Origin: Gilliamella sp. Pra-s52
GTDB lineage: Bacteria; Pseudomonadota; Gammaproteobacteria; Enterobacterales; Orbaceae
Direction: 5' to 3'
Assembly (NCBI RefSeq): GCF_009795805.1
Contig: NZ_WTEY01000006.1
Span: forward strand, 51,633-115,632
DNA: 64,000 nucleotides
Under the pieces are notes generated by a model. That model ran no database searches, was not told where the DNA came from, and saw only the letters and a list, made by a program, of their open reading frames with translations. This document shows, piece after piece, positions 17,041 through 26,743 of the stretch. Numbering within the stretch: position 1 is the first letter of the stretch; every line of letters begins with the position of its first letter. The position numbers and the translations under genes are program-made.

Positions 17041-18398
17041 GCTAATACTCCGCTATGTTCAGCATAGTTAATCACTTGTTCTACTTTTTCAGGTGCGGAA
17101 CCAAGATAATTAATTGGATTTAACCAAGTATCAAGTTCAGATTCGGTAAACTCTTTGTTTAAATAAGGATCATCTAATAATATGTCTTTAAATGGGCGAT
17201 TTTGTTCAAACGCTTTCATTGCACTTTGGTAAACTAAATTGTGGGCGGTCTGTTTACCTAATCGTTTGCCAATTTCGAACATTACTTTTTCTGACAATAA
17301 TAAGCCATTTTGTATTGATAAATTGGTCAACATTCGGTCAGCATTGACCTTTAATCCTTTAAGTACGGTAAGTGCTGTTTGTAATTGCGCTGAAATGTAA
17401 AGGTTAATTTCGGGGAGTGCAATCCATTCGACACGCCAACTCATGGCATCGCGTTCATGTTCAACTTTCATCGATTCATGAATTAAAGCAACACTTTTTA
17501 ATAACGGTGCAGTTAAACTTGCTAATCCTTCTAGTGCCGCTGGGTTGCGTTTATGCGGCATGGTGGTTGAACCAATCTTACCTTCTGAAAATGGTTCTTC
17601 TACTTCGTTAATTTCAGTACGCATCAAGTTATAAAATTCATTGCCAATTTTACCCAATGTACCACTAATTAGGGCGATAACTGATGCGTATTCAGAAAAC
17701 CGATCACGTGCTGCTTGCCAACCAATATTTGGAGTATTTAATCCCAATATTGTTAAAGCACGGGCTTCAACTTGTGGTCCTAATTTACCCATTGAGGCAT
17801 AAGTACAGATTGCACCACTGATATTACCAACCAATACCCGTTGTTTTATTTCACTTAATCGTTGTAGATGACGAATAAATTCATCCAACCAAACAGCCAG
17901 TTTAAAACCAAAGGTTGTCGGTAGTGCTTGCATGCCGTGAGTTCGTCCGGCCATAGGTAAGTATTGGTATTGTTTGGCTAATTTTTTTAGTTCAAGCGCA
18001 ACAAGCTTAGTGTCTCTTTCAATAATAGAAAATGATTGTTTTATTTGTAAAACAGTTGCAGTATCTACAATATCTTGTGTTGTTGCGCCATAATGAATAT
18101 ATTGACCTGCCTCACCCACTTGCTTTTGTAAAGCATTTATTGTTGACATTAACGAGTGCTTAGCAACGGCTGCTTCTTGAGCAATTTTCTCTAAAGATAA
18201 CTTAGTAGCATTGGCTTTTTTGACTATCGTATTAGCCACGTCAATCGGAATTACTTCAAATTCTCCCTCGGCTTTGGCTAATGCAACTTCAACGGCAACT
18301 TGTTGCTCAAGTCGATTCTGCTCTGACCATATTGACCGCATTTCAGGAGTGCCAAAGTTATTCCCTAAAACTAAAAAATCCAAAACATGTGATGCCAC
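17037..18398 (-). CDS. Aspartase/fumarase superfamily lyase (adenylosuccinate lyase-like)
   Basis: A 453-residue enzyme with the superfamily signature GSTTMPHKRNP, which carries the catalytic serine loop. Also present are GRTHGMQALPTTFG and the N-terminal GNNFGTPEMRSIWSEQNRL, the pattern of PcaB/PurB-like proteins outside the true PurB clade. Members eliminate fumarate from N-succinyl compounds or cyclise muconates. I chose GTG at 18398 because AAGGA lies seven bases upstream; an in-frame TTG at 18416 lacks a ribosome site. It is the first gene of the operon with acetyltransferase and amino acid transporter. It is unlikely to be the purine biosynthesis enzyme given this context. Confidence 0.85.
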   Translation of the reverse strand: MASHVLDFLVLGNNFGTPEMRSIWSEQNRLEQQVAVEVALAKAEGEFEVIPIDVANTIVKKANATKLSLEKIAQEAAVAKHSLMSTINALQKQVGEAGQYIHYGATTQDIVDTATVLQIKQSFSIIERDTKLVALELKKLAKQYQYLPMAGRTHGMQALPTTFGFKLAVWLDEFIRHLQRLSEIKQRVLVGNISGAICTYASMGKLGPQVEARALTILGLNTPNIGWQAARDRFSEYASVIALISGTLGKIGNEFYNLMRTEINEVEEPFSEGKIGSTTMPHKRNPAALEGLASLTAPLLKSVALIHESMKVEHERDAMSWRVEWIALPEINLYISAQLQTALTVLKGLKVNADRMLTNLSIQNGLLLSEKVMFEIGKRLGKQTAHNLVYQSAMKAFEQNRPFKDILLDDPYLNKEFTESELDTWLNPINYLGSAPEKVEQVINYAEHSGVLA

Positions 18399-18496
18399 AA
18401 AACAATCCTTAATCAATTTTTATTTATTGATTAATTATTGATAATAATTGCGTTATCGTCTAATAATCAGTTTTTCTATTGATATAACTAAATGGC

Positions 18497-18530
18497 ATAA
18501 AAAAACCAATAAGCCTGCGGTTTATTGGTT
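18497..18530 (-). terminator. Rho-independent terminator of aspC
   Basis: A perfect 9-bp stem (AACCAATAA/TTATTGGTT, 18504-18512 and 18522-18530) is followed on the minus strand by a run of seven T. It lies 35 bp past the aspC stop and just upstream of the lyase operon, so it separates the two minus-strand transcription units. Confidence 0.88.
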
Positions 18531-18564
18531 AGTTTGGAATGATAAATTTGATATTTAGTCGTTT

Positions 18565-19740
18565 TTATAGCACTTTAACAATTGATTCGCAAAGTCTAGA
18601 CATATTATCTAATGTCATACCTGCAACATTAATACGACCTGAATTAACAATATAGATACCATAGTCGTTGCGCAATTTGAGCACTTGTTCTTCATTTAGA
18701 CCACTAAATGAAAACATGCCATTTTGTTTGACAATAAAGCTAAAATCTTGGTTAGCACCTTTATCTTGTAAGGTTTTAACAAATAGTTGGCGCATACGGT
18801 GAATGCGTTGGCGCATATTGGTTAACTCATTAATCCATTCTTCTTTTAGTTCTTCATTGTTTAAAATGTGAGAAACGATTTTAGCACCATGTGCAGGAGG
18901 GTTGGAGTAGTTAGCCCGAATAATCGTTTTTATTTGGCTAAAGGCTCGATCGGCAATTTCGCTATTGGCAGCAATTAGGGTGAATGCGCCAACACGTTCA
19001 TTATAAAGACCAAAGTTTTTTGAATAGGAACTGGCAATAAGTAATTCAGGTTGATTTTGTGCAAAGAGTCTTAAGCCGTAGACGTCTTCTTCTATACCTT
19101 GTCCAAAACCTTGATAAGCAAGGTCGAATAATGGTAACCAGCCATTTTTTAAGGCTAGATCCGAGATCGCCTGCCATTGTTCGGGTGTTAGATCGATACC
19201 TGTTGGGTTGTGACAACAGCCGTGGAATAGCACTGCTTCACCAGTAGCAACAAGGCTCAAATCGTTCATCATGGCATCAAAATTAAGGCTGTGAGTTTCA
19301 GGGTTGTAATATTGATATTCACGAACTTCAAGTCCTGCGGTTTGAAATATACTGCGGTGATTTGGCCAAGAAGGGTTGCTTATCCAAACTCGTTTTACTT
19401 TCGTTCTGCGAGCTAAAAAGTCTGCCATTATGCGTAAAGCGCCTGTTCCACCTGGTGCTTGAGCCGTTCTTGCTCGTTCATTTTCATGACCAAAGAGCAA
19501 AATTTGCGTTGCAATATTAAAGTCGTTGATACCGTCAATAGCTAAATAACTTTTAGTTGTTTCATCAGCTAATAAAAAATGTTCTGCTTTTTTTACGCTT
19601 TCTAAAATAGGTGTTTTGGTTGTTTCATCTTTATAGACGCCTACGCTAAGATTGATTTTATTGGTGCGGTCGTCTTTGTTGTAAAGATCGGCTAATCCTA
19701 AAATAGGATCAGCCGGAGCTGCTGTTAAATATTCAAACAT
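18565..19740 (-). CDS. aspC: Aspartate aminotransferase
   Basis: AspC interconverts aspartate + 2-oxoglutarate and oxaloacetate + glutamate using pyridoxal phosphate. The 391-residue chain matches E. coli AspC along its length: N-terminus [27 protein letters not shown]-type substrate loop seen as [11 protein letters not shown], and the PLP-lysine region [15 protein letters not shown]. The C-terminus contains [10 protein letters not shown]. TyrB is the close alternative, but the N-terminus and overall match favour AspC. It ends in a clear terminator. Its product/substrate aspartate may link it functionally to the downstream lyase operon. Confidence 0.94.
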   Translation of the reverse strand: MFEYLTAAPADPILGLADLYNKDDRTNKINLSVGVYKDETTKTPILESVKKAEHFLLADETTKSYLAIDGINDFNIATQILLFGHENERARTAQAPGGTGALRIMADFLARRTKVKRVWISNPSWPNHRSIFQTAGLEVREYQYYNPETHSLNFDAMMNDLSLVATGEAVLFHGCCHNPTGIDLTPEQWQAISDLALKNGWLPLFDLAYQGFGQGIEEDVYGLRLFAQNQPELLIASSYSKNFGLYNERVGAFTLIAANSEIADRAFSQIKTIIRANYSNPPAHGAKIVSHILNNEELKEEWINELTNMRQRIHRMRQLFVKTLQDKGANQDFSFIVKQNGMFSFSGLNEEQVLKLRNDYGIYIVNSGRINVAGMTLDNMSRLCESIVKVL

Positions 19741-19870
19741 AATTCACCTATCTGATCTAATGGCTTTTAGTTCATTATATACACATTATTTTGTAAGTTA
19801 CAATTTTGATAATGACAATCTATTAAAAAATTTTTAAATAAATTAATCTTATTTTTTACCAATATATTTT

Positions 19871-20404
19871 TTAACAACAGGTAACTAGTTGCTGTAAAAA
19901 TTGTTGTAAATCATCGGCTAATATTGTTAGCTCTCCGGTAATAAGATCTTCTTTTACAATTTCACCTGTTAGGTTGTTTAAACTAATGATTTCGGTGCTT
20001 TCATCCGTCGAGGCTATAAATACCGTTGGTGTGCGTCGTAACTTTTTTTGTTGTGATAGATGAGCAATTAGGTTTTGTTCTAAATTTGAAAAATCATCAT
20101 CATTCCAAGCCTGAATTAAAACTAAATTAATGTTGTTAAACTTAGCTGGCATATTGCCTGCGTATTGTGTGCCATAAAAAACATGGCTACTTGGGTGTAG
20201 CGTAATGCCTATTAGTTGCTCAACGATAGTTAAAGATCTTGGTGGAACTAATAAAAAAGGTTGCCAATATACAGTTAATTGTTCTGTTTTTAGAATGCAA
20301 GGTGAGGGTATGGCGTGCAGTTCTTCACTTTGTGGCGCATCGTCAAATTGGTTGAGCCAACGTGAAGTAAAATTTATTAGGGCTGTTTTATCTGGGTTAT
20401 CCAT
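19871..20404 (-). CDS. syd: SecY-interacting protein Syd
   Basis: Syd is a small cytoplasmic protein that binds SecY at the inner membrane and monitors translocon assembly. The 177-residue product shares the conserved pattern SEELHAIPSPCI, VYWQPFLL, FYGTQYAGNMPAKF and NLIAHLSQQKKL with E. coli Syd (about 181 residues). The ATG start gives the expected N-terminus (DNPDKTALINFTSRW). It is divergent from rne across a 760-bp region and lies 130 bp upstream of aspC on the same strand. Confidence 0.92.
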   Translation of the reverse strand: MDNPDKTALINFTSRWLNQFDDAPQSEELHAIPSPCILKTEQLTVYWQPFLLVPPRSLTIVEQLIGITLHPSSHVFYGTQYAGNMPAKFNNINLVLIQAWNDDDFSNLEQNLIAHLSQQKKLRRTPTVFIASTDESTEIISLNNLTGEIVKEDLITGELTILADDLQQFLQQLVTCC

Positions 20405-21164
20405 AAGTCGATTTTATCTCTTATTTATTTTATTGTTTATTTTATTGCTTTTATTAACAATTATTATACTAATTAAGGTAGTAGATGCGCCAGTTTATTA
20501 AAATCTTATTTTTGATTAAGTCGATAAATAAAAAAACAAAAATTGTAAAGATGTTTAAGGTTAGTAAGGCGTTTTAATATAAATTAATTGAATAATAATA
20601 TAAAAAAATTATTAATTAAAAGCCTATGTGTAAACAATAAGAAGTAGCTTGCTAATAGGGTGTAAAACAGTGCGCTTAATTTACTTGCTATCCTTTGCCG
20701 AAACGTTAATAATAAGCAGGGATTTTTTATCCTTGTAATGCAGCAATGGCGTTAGACATTACAATTTATTAAAAAATAAAATAGCGTAAGTAGAGTCATT
20801 ATCATTAAATAATATGTTTATTTTAAACAATCATATGAAGTTTTAGTTTGTTAACTAAAGTAGGTAAACGAGCTGAGGTTTGCAAATTAATTATAACAAT
20901 AATATCAATTAATTATATAATTAATGATAGTTTAAGAAATATACAGAGCTTTTAAGTGTCAATAATGACCTAAAACTTTGTATAGATATTGTATAAATAA
21001 TACTGGGTTCACATAAAATAATAACAAAAATAACACAAATAAAATAATGAATGCCGTATTGAAGTTAATTAAGTTCCGTTATTTATCATTGTTAAAATAT
21101 ACATTTATTACTAATAATAAGATTCTGCCTATAGTTAACTAAGATTAATGAAGAGTGTAGAATA
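20405..21164 (+). promoter_or_regulatory. Long intergenic region with the rne leader
   Basis: This 760-bp gap separates divergent syd and rne. In E. coli, RNase E autoregulates its mRNA through a long structured 5' leader, so a leader here is expected. Visible structure includes ggat-ttttt-atcc (20720-20732) and an 8-bp stem TTGTAATG (20733-20740) with CATTACAA (20757-20764). The rest is AT-rich with several TATAAT-like hexamers that I cannot rank. No open frame of convincing quality is present. Confidence 0.5.
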
Positions 21165-23861
21165 ATGAAAAGAATGCTAATCAATGCAACTCAGCAAGAA
21201 GAGCTGCGTGTTGCGCTTGTTGATGGCCAACGCTTATATGATTTAGATATAGAAAGCCTTGGACATGAGCAAAAGAAAGCCAATATTTATAAAGGTAAAA
21301 TTACTAAAATCAATCCAAGTTTAGAAGCTGCTTTTGTTTCTTATGGTGGTGAGCGTGACGGATTTTTACCGCTAAAAGAGATTGCAGAAAGTTATTTCCC
21401 ATCTAATATTTCTGGACGTCGTAGTATTAAACATCTACAAGAGGGGCAAGAAGTCCTTGTCCAAATTGAAAAAGAAATCCGCGGGAAAAAGGGCGCAGCT
21501 TTAACCACCTATATTAGTTTAGCTGGTAGCTATTTGGTGTTGATGCCTAATGATCCACGTGCTGGTGGGGTTTCGCGTCGTATAGAAGGTGAGGAAAGAG
21601 CTGATCTTAAACGAATTATTGATGCGATTGAAAAACCCAAAGGGATGGGGGTTATAGCTCGAACCGCAGGGGTTGGTAAAACCCAAGAAGAGTTGCAACA
21701 AGATTTAGATGCATTAGTTAACTATTGGACAGCAATTTTAAATGAAGCTAAAAGACATCCTGCTCCAAGTTTAATCCATAAAGAAAGTGATATTATCACT
21801 CGTGCTTTTCGTGATTATTTACGCGATGATGTGGGCGATATTTTAATTGATAATCCTAAAGTACTTGAAGTTGCTAAAAAACGCTTAGCTGATCTGGGAC
21901 GAGTTGAGTATGTTAGTCGCCTTAAATTTTATGAGAGCGATGTGCCTTTATTTAACCATTTCCAAATTGAAGGACAGATTGAATCGGCATTCCAACGAGA
22001 AGTTCGTTTGCCGTCTGGTGGTTCTATTGTTATTGATACCACTGAAGCACTTACTGCAATTGATATCAACTCGGCTAAGTCGATTCGTGGTAGCGATATT
22101 GAAGAAACCGCCTTTAATACCAATCTTGAAGCTGCTGAAGAAATTGCTCGTCAGTTACGTTTGCGTGACTTAGGTGGATTGATTGTTATTGATTTTATTG
22201 ATATGACACCAATTCGTAACCAACGTGAGGTTGAAAATCGCCTAAAAGAGGCAATGAAAACAGACCGTGCACGTATTCAAACTACACGTATTTCGCGCTT
22301 TGGTTTGCTTGAAATGTCACGCCAACGTTTAAGTCCATCTTTACGTGAAGCGACGCATCATATTTGTCCACGTTGCCAAGGCACTGGCACTGTTCGTGAT
22401 AATAATTCATTATCTCTTTCTATTCTTCGATTAATTCAAGAAGAAGCGATGAAAGATAATACTGTACAAATTGATGTTATCGTTCCTGTACCCATTGCAA
22501 GTTATTTACTTAACGAAAAACGCCGCGCTATTACCAATATTGAACGAATGCATCCAGATGTGAAAATTGTGATTGCTGGCGATGAAGAGATGGAAACGCC
22601 GCTTTATAAAGTCATCCGCAAACGTGCTGGCGAAGAAACGGATGTGCTAAGTTATAATCTTCCAAAACTGATTCGTGAACTTGAAGAAGAGGAAGATGAA
22701 CAACAAGCCGTTGAAGTGATTGTTGAACAAGCAGTGTTATCTGGTCCTAAAGTTGAAGCATCTGTTGCTCCAAAAGATAAAACAGATTCAAAAACTAAAA
22801 AATCAGAAGGTTTATTTGGTGGGTTGTTGGGTAAACTACGTAAATTATTTGCCTCAGAAAAAGCGGAACCAGAACCAGAAGTTAAACCAAAAACAACTAA
22901 AAGACGAGATAATCAACGTACAAATAATCGACGTCAACGCAATAATCGAAACAATAGTGCTGCTAATACTGCTACTGGTGTTGTTGCAACAACGGGTAAT
23001 ATTGATGAGGCTAAAGAGCAAAGTAGAAATAATAATCGCAGAGCTAAACAAAATAGTCACTCAAATACCAATTCGTCAAATTCAACAAGTAATGTAAAAG
23101 TAGATAGGTCTGCTGACGAAACGCTACCACCGAAACAGCGTGAAGTTAAACCAAGGCGCCAACAACGCGCATTGGCTAAAAGTGTTCGTGTAAAAAATAG
23201 CGATACAATAGAGCAAGCTCAAGAAGAAAGAGTAATCATTCCTTCTTTATTGTTACCAATTATTGTTTCTAAACAAACTGAAGACGATATTGTATCTGAA
23301 ACTCAACCAAGACGTCAGCGCCGTGCTTCAAGGCATTTGCGAATGAATGGCCAACGTAATAAACGTCGTGTTCGTAATGTGGAACTAAAACAATCTCCAA
23401 TGCCATTACCTTTTGCTGCAGCATCATTAGAGTTAGCATTAGGTCGTGTTGTTGTTGATTATAGTCAAATAACAAATGACGATTCTAGTATTGTGACACC
23501 TGTTATCCCTTCACTTTTGCTTCCTGTTATTGTTAAAAATGAAGAGGATGTAAATAGCAATAGTGTTGATAGTGTCACCGTTGATGATGTGTTTAATGAT
23601 TCTACAAATGCTCAAGAAGAACTTAAACATAGTGAAAAAAATAGTAATGATGTCGATTTGGAAATTAATGACTTTCAATCAATAGGTTATTCTTCATCTG
23701 CAATGGCTAAAGCTCCCGCACCAGAATATGTGACTTCTGATATTGGAGTGAAAGCACGTGATGAGTCAGATTATTGTTTTGAAGGAAAAGGTAATGCTGG
23801 CGGTTTAAGTGCGCAAGATCATGCATATGCTGCAGCAAGTAAACCGGTGATACCGGATTAA
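21165..23861 (+). CDS. rne: Ribonuclease E
   Basis: RNase E is the endonuclease and scaffold of the RNA degradosome at the inner membrane. The 898 residues (E. coli 1061) contain an S1 domain near 35-125, the DNase I-like catalytic site with D300 (TAIDIN) and D343 (VIDFIDM), and the zinc link C401/C404 (CPRCQGTG). An amphipathic membrane-targeting helix is visible as EGLFGGLLGKLRKLFASE. A long Arg/Asn/Gln-rich disordered tail follows. The tail holds two copies of IPSLLLP(I/V)IV (692-701 and 781-790) and ends with FEGKGNAGG (872-880), the PNPase-binding type motif. It is expected to autoregulate through its leader. Confidence 0.95.
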   Translation: MKRMLINATQQEELRVALVDGQRLYDLDIESLGHEQKKANIYKGKITKINPSLEAAFVSYGGERDGFLPLKEIAESYFPSNISGRRSIKHLQEGQEVLVQIEKEIRGKKGAALTTYISLAGSYLVLMPNDPRAGGVSRRIEGEERADLKRIIDAIEKPKGMGVIARTAGVGKTQEELQQDLDALVNYWTAILNEAKRHPAPSLIHKESDIITRAFRDYLRDDVGDILIDNPKVLEVAKKRLADLGRVEYVSRLKFYESDVPLFNHFQIEGQIESAFQREVRLPSGGSIVIDTTEALTAIDINSAKSIRGSDIEETAFNTNLEAAEEIARQLRLRDLGGLIVIDFIDMTPIRNQREVENRLKEAMKTDRARIQTTRISRFGLLEMSRQRLSPSLREATHHICPRCQGTGTVRDNNSLSLSILRLIQEEAMKDNTVQIDVIVPVPIASYLLNEKRRAITNIERMHPDVKIVIAGDEEMETPLYKVIRKRAGEETDVLSYNLPKLIRELEEEEDEQQAVEVIVEQAVLSGPKVEASVAPKDKTDSKTKKSEGLFGGLLGKLRKLFASEKAEPEPEVKPKTTKRRDNQRTNNRRQRNNRNNSAANTATGVVATTGNIDEAKEQSRNNNRRAKQNSHSNTNSSNSTSNVKVDRSADETLPPKQREVKPRRQQRALAKSVRVKNSDTIEQAQEERVIIPSLLLPIIVSKQTEDDIVSETQPRRQRRASRHLRMNGQRNKRRVRNVELKQSPMPLPFAAASLELALGRVVVDYSQITNDDSSIVTPVIPSLLLPVIVKNEEDVNSNSVDSVTVDDVFNDSTNAQEELKHSEKNSNDVDLEINDFQSIGYSSSAMAKAPAPEYVTSDIGVKARDESDYCFEGKGNAGGLSAQDHAYAAASKPVIPD

Positions 23862-23875
23862 TAAATAGATAAATC

Positions 23876-23912
23876 AAAACACGGTGATGTTTTTATGTTA
23901 CCGTGTTTTGTT
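23876..23912 (+). terminator. rne terminator
   Basis: A 10-bp perfect stem, AAAACACGGT (23876-23885) and ACCGTGTTTT (23900-23909), with the T-rich 3' arm running into gtttattt. It lies 15 bp after the rne stop and ahead of sapB. Confidence 0.85.
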
Positions 23913-23939
23913 TATTTATCATATCAATAAAGATAAACA

Positions 23940-24875
23940 ATGATTATCTATATTTTTAAGAAAATAGTTACGTTTTTATTTATTATTTGCGTGCTAGCTC
24001 AGATTAGCTTCTGTTTAGTTTATTTTACCCCTCATTCAATGTCTAACTTTCATAATCTAAATTTTATTGATGCTTATATTGCTTTTTTTAAGCAGTTGTT
24101 GCAAGGTCAATTTAGATTATTAACAGGAGAAACAGTACCGTTTTTTCATACATTATTAGCAACATTTGAATTGTGTATTCTTGCTCTATTGGTTGCTTTA
24201 GTTGTTGGGCTGCCTTTAGGTGTGTTTCTTGGCTTAAGCAATATTAATTGGTTAAATAGTACGATTCGCTTAGGGGTTTTATTGCTGTATTCTTGTCCTA
24301 TCGTTATGCTTGTTATTATTGTGATGTATTGGTTATCACCAACTTGGCTTGTATCAATGAATTTTGATATGTCACCGTCGGTAACGGGAACTTCTTTATT
24401 GGATATTTTTATTTCAACAAATACATCTAAATGGCCAGCACTACTTGAACAATTACATTATTTAATTTTGCCAATTATTTTTTTAGCTATTCAGCCTAGC
24501 ATTATGACTATTCAATTAATCAGTCAAAATGTAAAAAATATATCGAGACAGAATTTTATTAAAATGGCAGTTATCCGCGAACGCTCACCGTTTAAAATTT
24601 TACGTCGGCATTTATTACCTAATTCTATTCCAGTGACCATTCCACAGCTGACATATAATACTACAACGTTGTTATTCTCAACGATGGTTATTGAAATTCT
24701 ATTTAATCGAGTAGGGCTTGGACAGTGGGTGATGATTGCTTATCGTGATCATAATTATTTTATTATTTCTATTGCCATTTTAGCTTGTGGCACTGTTATT
24801 AGTTTATTAACATTATTAGGCGAAATTTTGGCGATTGTGATTTATCCTTTACGCCATAAGGAACATTATGTCTAG
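23940..24875 (+). CDS. sapB: Peptide/putrescine ABC transporter permease SapB
   Basis: SapB is an inner-membrane permease of the Sap system, linked to antimicrobial-peptide resistance in several pathogens and to putrescine export in E. coli. The 311-residue DppB-like protein begins with a transmembrane segment (IFKKIVTFLFIICVLAQ) and has about six in all. It contains the EAA-type cytoplasmic loop around FIKMAVIRERSPFKILRRH and ends PLRHKEHYV, very like E. coli SapB. It overlaps sapC by 8 bp. No sapA substrate-binding gene precedes it; rne and its terminator occupy that place. Confidence 0.9.
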   Translation: MIIYIFKKIVTFLFIICVLAQISFCLVYFTPHSMSNFHNLNFIDAYIAFFKQLLQGQFRLLTGETVPFFHTLLATFELCILALLVALVVGLPLGVFLGLSNINWLNSTIRLGVLLLYSCPIVMLVIIVMYWLSPTWLVSMNFDMSPSVTGTSLLDIFISTNTSKWPALLEQLHYLILPIIFLAIQPSIMTIQLISQNVKNISRQNFIKMAVIRERSPFKILRRHLLPNSIPVTIPQLTYNTTTLLFSTMVIEILFNRVGLGQWVMIAYRDHNYFIISIAILACGTVISLLTLLGEILAIVIYPLRHKEHYV

Positions 24876-25728
24876 GCGAGTAAGGTTACTTAAACGTGTA
24901 AATTCATGCTTTAATCGGTTGCATAGTAATCTTTATTTGATTGTTGGCTTTTATGGTATATTGGCGATTACATTTGTGGCATTGTCAACTAAGTGGTTCT
25001 TTCATGCTCATTTAGATCCGATTTATCCTGCTTTATTACCTCCAGCTTGGTGGCCTAATGGTGATATCAATCATATATTAGGAACAAATGATAAAGGACA
25101 AGATATTTTTGGTTTTTTACTTATAGGTTATCGTTCAACTATGTCAATGACATTAAAAACAGTATTTTATGTGGTTGTCATTGGTGGGTTAATTAATTAC
25201 TTAATGTTTTTTATATCGTTGATACGTCCTTTTGTATTATTTGTTTTTAAATTCTGTATGGTTGTTCCTCCGTTACTTGGTGTGATTGTTATTAGCTTAT
25301 TATTTAAGGATGATATTACCAATATGTTATTGATTATTGGGCTATCATATACACCGAGATTTATTTACAATATTCATCAGAGTATTATCAATGAATGGAA
25401 TAAAACTTATATTACAGCTTATAGGCTTGATGGTTTATCGTCATTTTCAATTTTAAACCATTACATTTTACCTAATATTTTACCTGTCTATTTGACCGAA
25501 ATTGTTTCGTTATTTGGTTCAATTATTTTATCTATTACGACTATAACTTTTTTAGGTTTTGCTAACGATGTTTCCCGACCTGATTTAGGCATGATGATGT
25601 TTCAAATGAAAGATATTATTGCAACTAATTATTTAGCCTTTTTATCTCCTGGAATTGCGGTGTCAGCTACAATTATTTTTGTTTATTTGTTCAATTTTGG
25701 GTTGTATGGACAGCGGGCAGGAACTTAA
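24868..25728 (+). CDS. sapC: Peptide/putrescine ABC transporter permease SapC
   Basis: The second permease of the Sap transporter, DppC-like, 286 residues with about six membrane segments. [20 protein letters not shown] is the conserved GTDxxGRD-type periplasmic/N-terminal motif of this family. The coupling loop is seen at [20 protein letters not shown]. The start overlaps the end of sapB by 8 bp and sapD begins 2 bp after its stop, so translation of the operon is coupled. It forms the heteromeric channel with SapB. Confidence 0.9.
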   Translation: MSRRVRLLKRVNSCFNRLHSNLYLIVGFYGILAITFVALSTKWFFHAHLDPIYPALLPPAWWPNGDINHILGTNDKGQDIFGFLLIGYRSTMSMTLKTVFYVVVIGGLINYLMFFISLIRPFVLFVFKFCMVVPPLLGVIVISLLFKDDITNMLLIIGLSYTPRFIYNIHQSIINEWNKTYITAYRLDGLSSFSILNHYILPNILPVYLTEIVSLFGSIILSITTITFLGFANDVSRPDLGMMMFQMKDIIATNYLAFLSPGIAVSATIIFVYLFNFGLYGQRAGT

Positions 25729-25730
25729 TT

Positions 25731-26720
25731 ATGGCATTATTAGATATTCGAAATTTGACCATTGAGTTTATTACGCCAGATGGCCTTTTGCGCGCGATTG
25801 ACCGTGTTAATTTGAAGTTATCTGAAGGCGAAATTCGAGGCTTGGTTGGTGAATCAGGATCAGGAAAAAGCCTTATTGCTAAGGCCATTTTAGGAGTGAC
25901 TAATCATAATTGGAAAATTTCAGCTGATCGCTTTCATTTTGATAATATTGACTTATTAAAGTTAACACCTAAACAGCGTCGAAAAGTCATTAGTGATAAT
26001 ATTTCGATGATATTTCAAGAACCACAATCTTGCTTAGATCCTTCAATGAAAATTGGTCAACAATTGATTGAGGCGATACCAAGCCGAACTTTTAAAGGGC
26101 ATTGGTGGCAAAGGTTATTTTGGCGTAAAAATCGTGCCATTGAACTGTTACATCGAGTTGGCATTAAACATCATAAGGAAATATTAAAATCTTACCCATT
26201 TGAATTGACAGAAGGTGAGTGTCAAAAAGTGATGATTGCAATTGCATTGGCTAATCAACCAAAACTACTGATAGCAGATGAGCCGACAAATGCGATGGAA
26301 GCCACAACTGAAGCGCAAATCTTTAGATTGTTGGCTAGTATGAATCAAAACATGGGTACTACTATTTTACTTATTAGCCATGATTTGCAGATGGTGACTC
26401 GATGGACAGATCGTATTAACGTACTGTATTGTGGGCAAACAGTTGAAGTTGCTGATAGTGAAGAGCTAATTAAATCACCTTATCATCCTTATACTCAAGC
26501 TTTAATTTATGCAATTCCAGATTTTGGTAAAGCGATGCCACATAAAAGTCCATTAAATACTTTACCAGGAGTGATTCCTTCTCTTGAGCGTTTACCAATT
26601 GGATGTCGATTAGGACCAAGATGTCCTTATGCGCAAAAAAAATGCATTCAAGCCCCTGAGCTAATACCGATAAAAGATCATTTCGTAGCCTGTCATTTTC
26701 CGTTAAATACTGATGAGTGA
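25731..26720 (+). CDS. sapD: Peptide/putrescine ABC transporter ATP-binding protein SapD
   Basis: A 329-residue ATPase of the oligopeptide type. Walker A is [13 protein letters not shown]. The signature is the unusual LTEGECQK, which I recall being the same in E. coli SapD. Walker B is [12 protein letters not shown]. The C-terminal oligopeptide-transporter extension carries the [14 protein letters not shown] cysteine motif, a possible iron-sulfur or metal site known in DppD/OppD-like ATPases. It pairs with SapF. sapF starts 23 bp downstream. Confidence 0.93.
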   Translation: MALLDIRNLTIEFITPDGLLRAIDRVNLKLSEGEIRGLVGESGSGKSLIAKAILGVTNHNWKISADRFHFDNIDLLKLTPKQRRKVISDNISMIFQEPQSCLDPSMKIGQQLIEAIPSRTFKGHWWQRLFWRKNRAIELLHRVGIKHHKEILKSYPFELTEGECQKVMIAIALANQPKLLIADEPTNAMEATTEAQIFRLLASMNQNMGTTILLISHDLQMVTRWTDRINVLYCGQTVEVADSEELIKSPYHPYTQALIYAIPDFGKAMPHKSPLNTLPGVIPSLERLPIGCRLGPRCPYAQKKCIQAPELIPIKDHFVACHFPLNTDE

Positions 26721-26743
26721 CCAATAAATAATAGGAATATACA

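Noticed and set aside
17037..18398. True purB (adenylosuccinate lyase of purine synthesis)
   Set aside because: N-terminal pattern and operon with transporter and acetyltransferase fit the PcaB/ArgH-like catabolic lyases better; no hflD or mnm neighbours.
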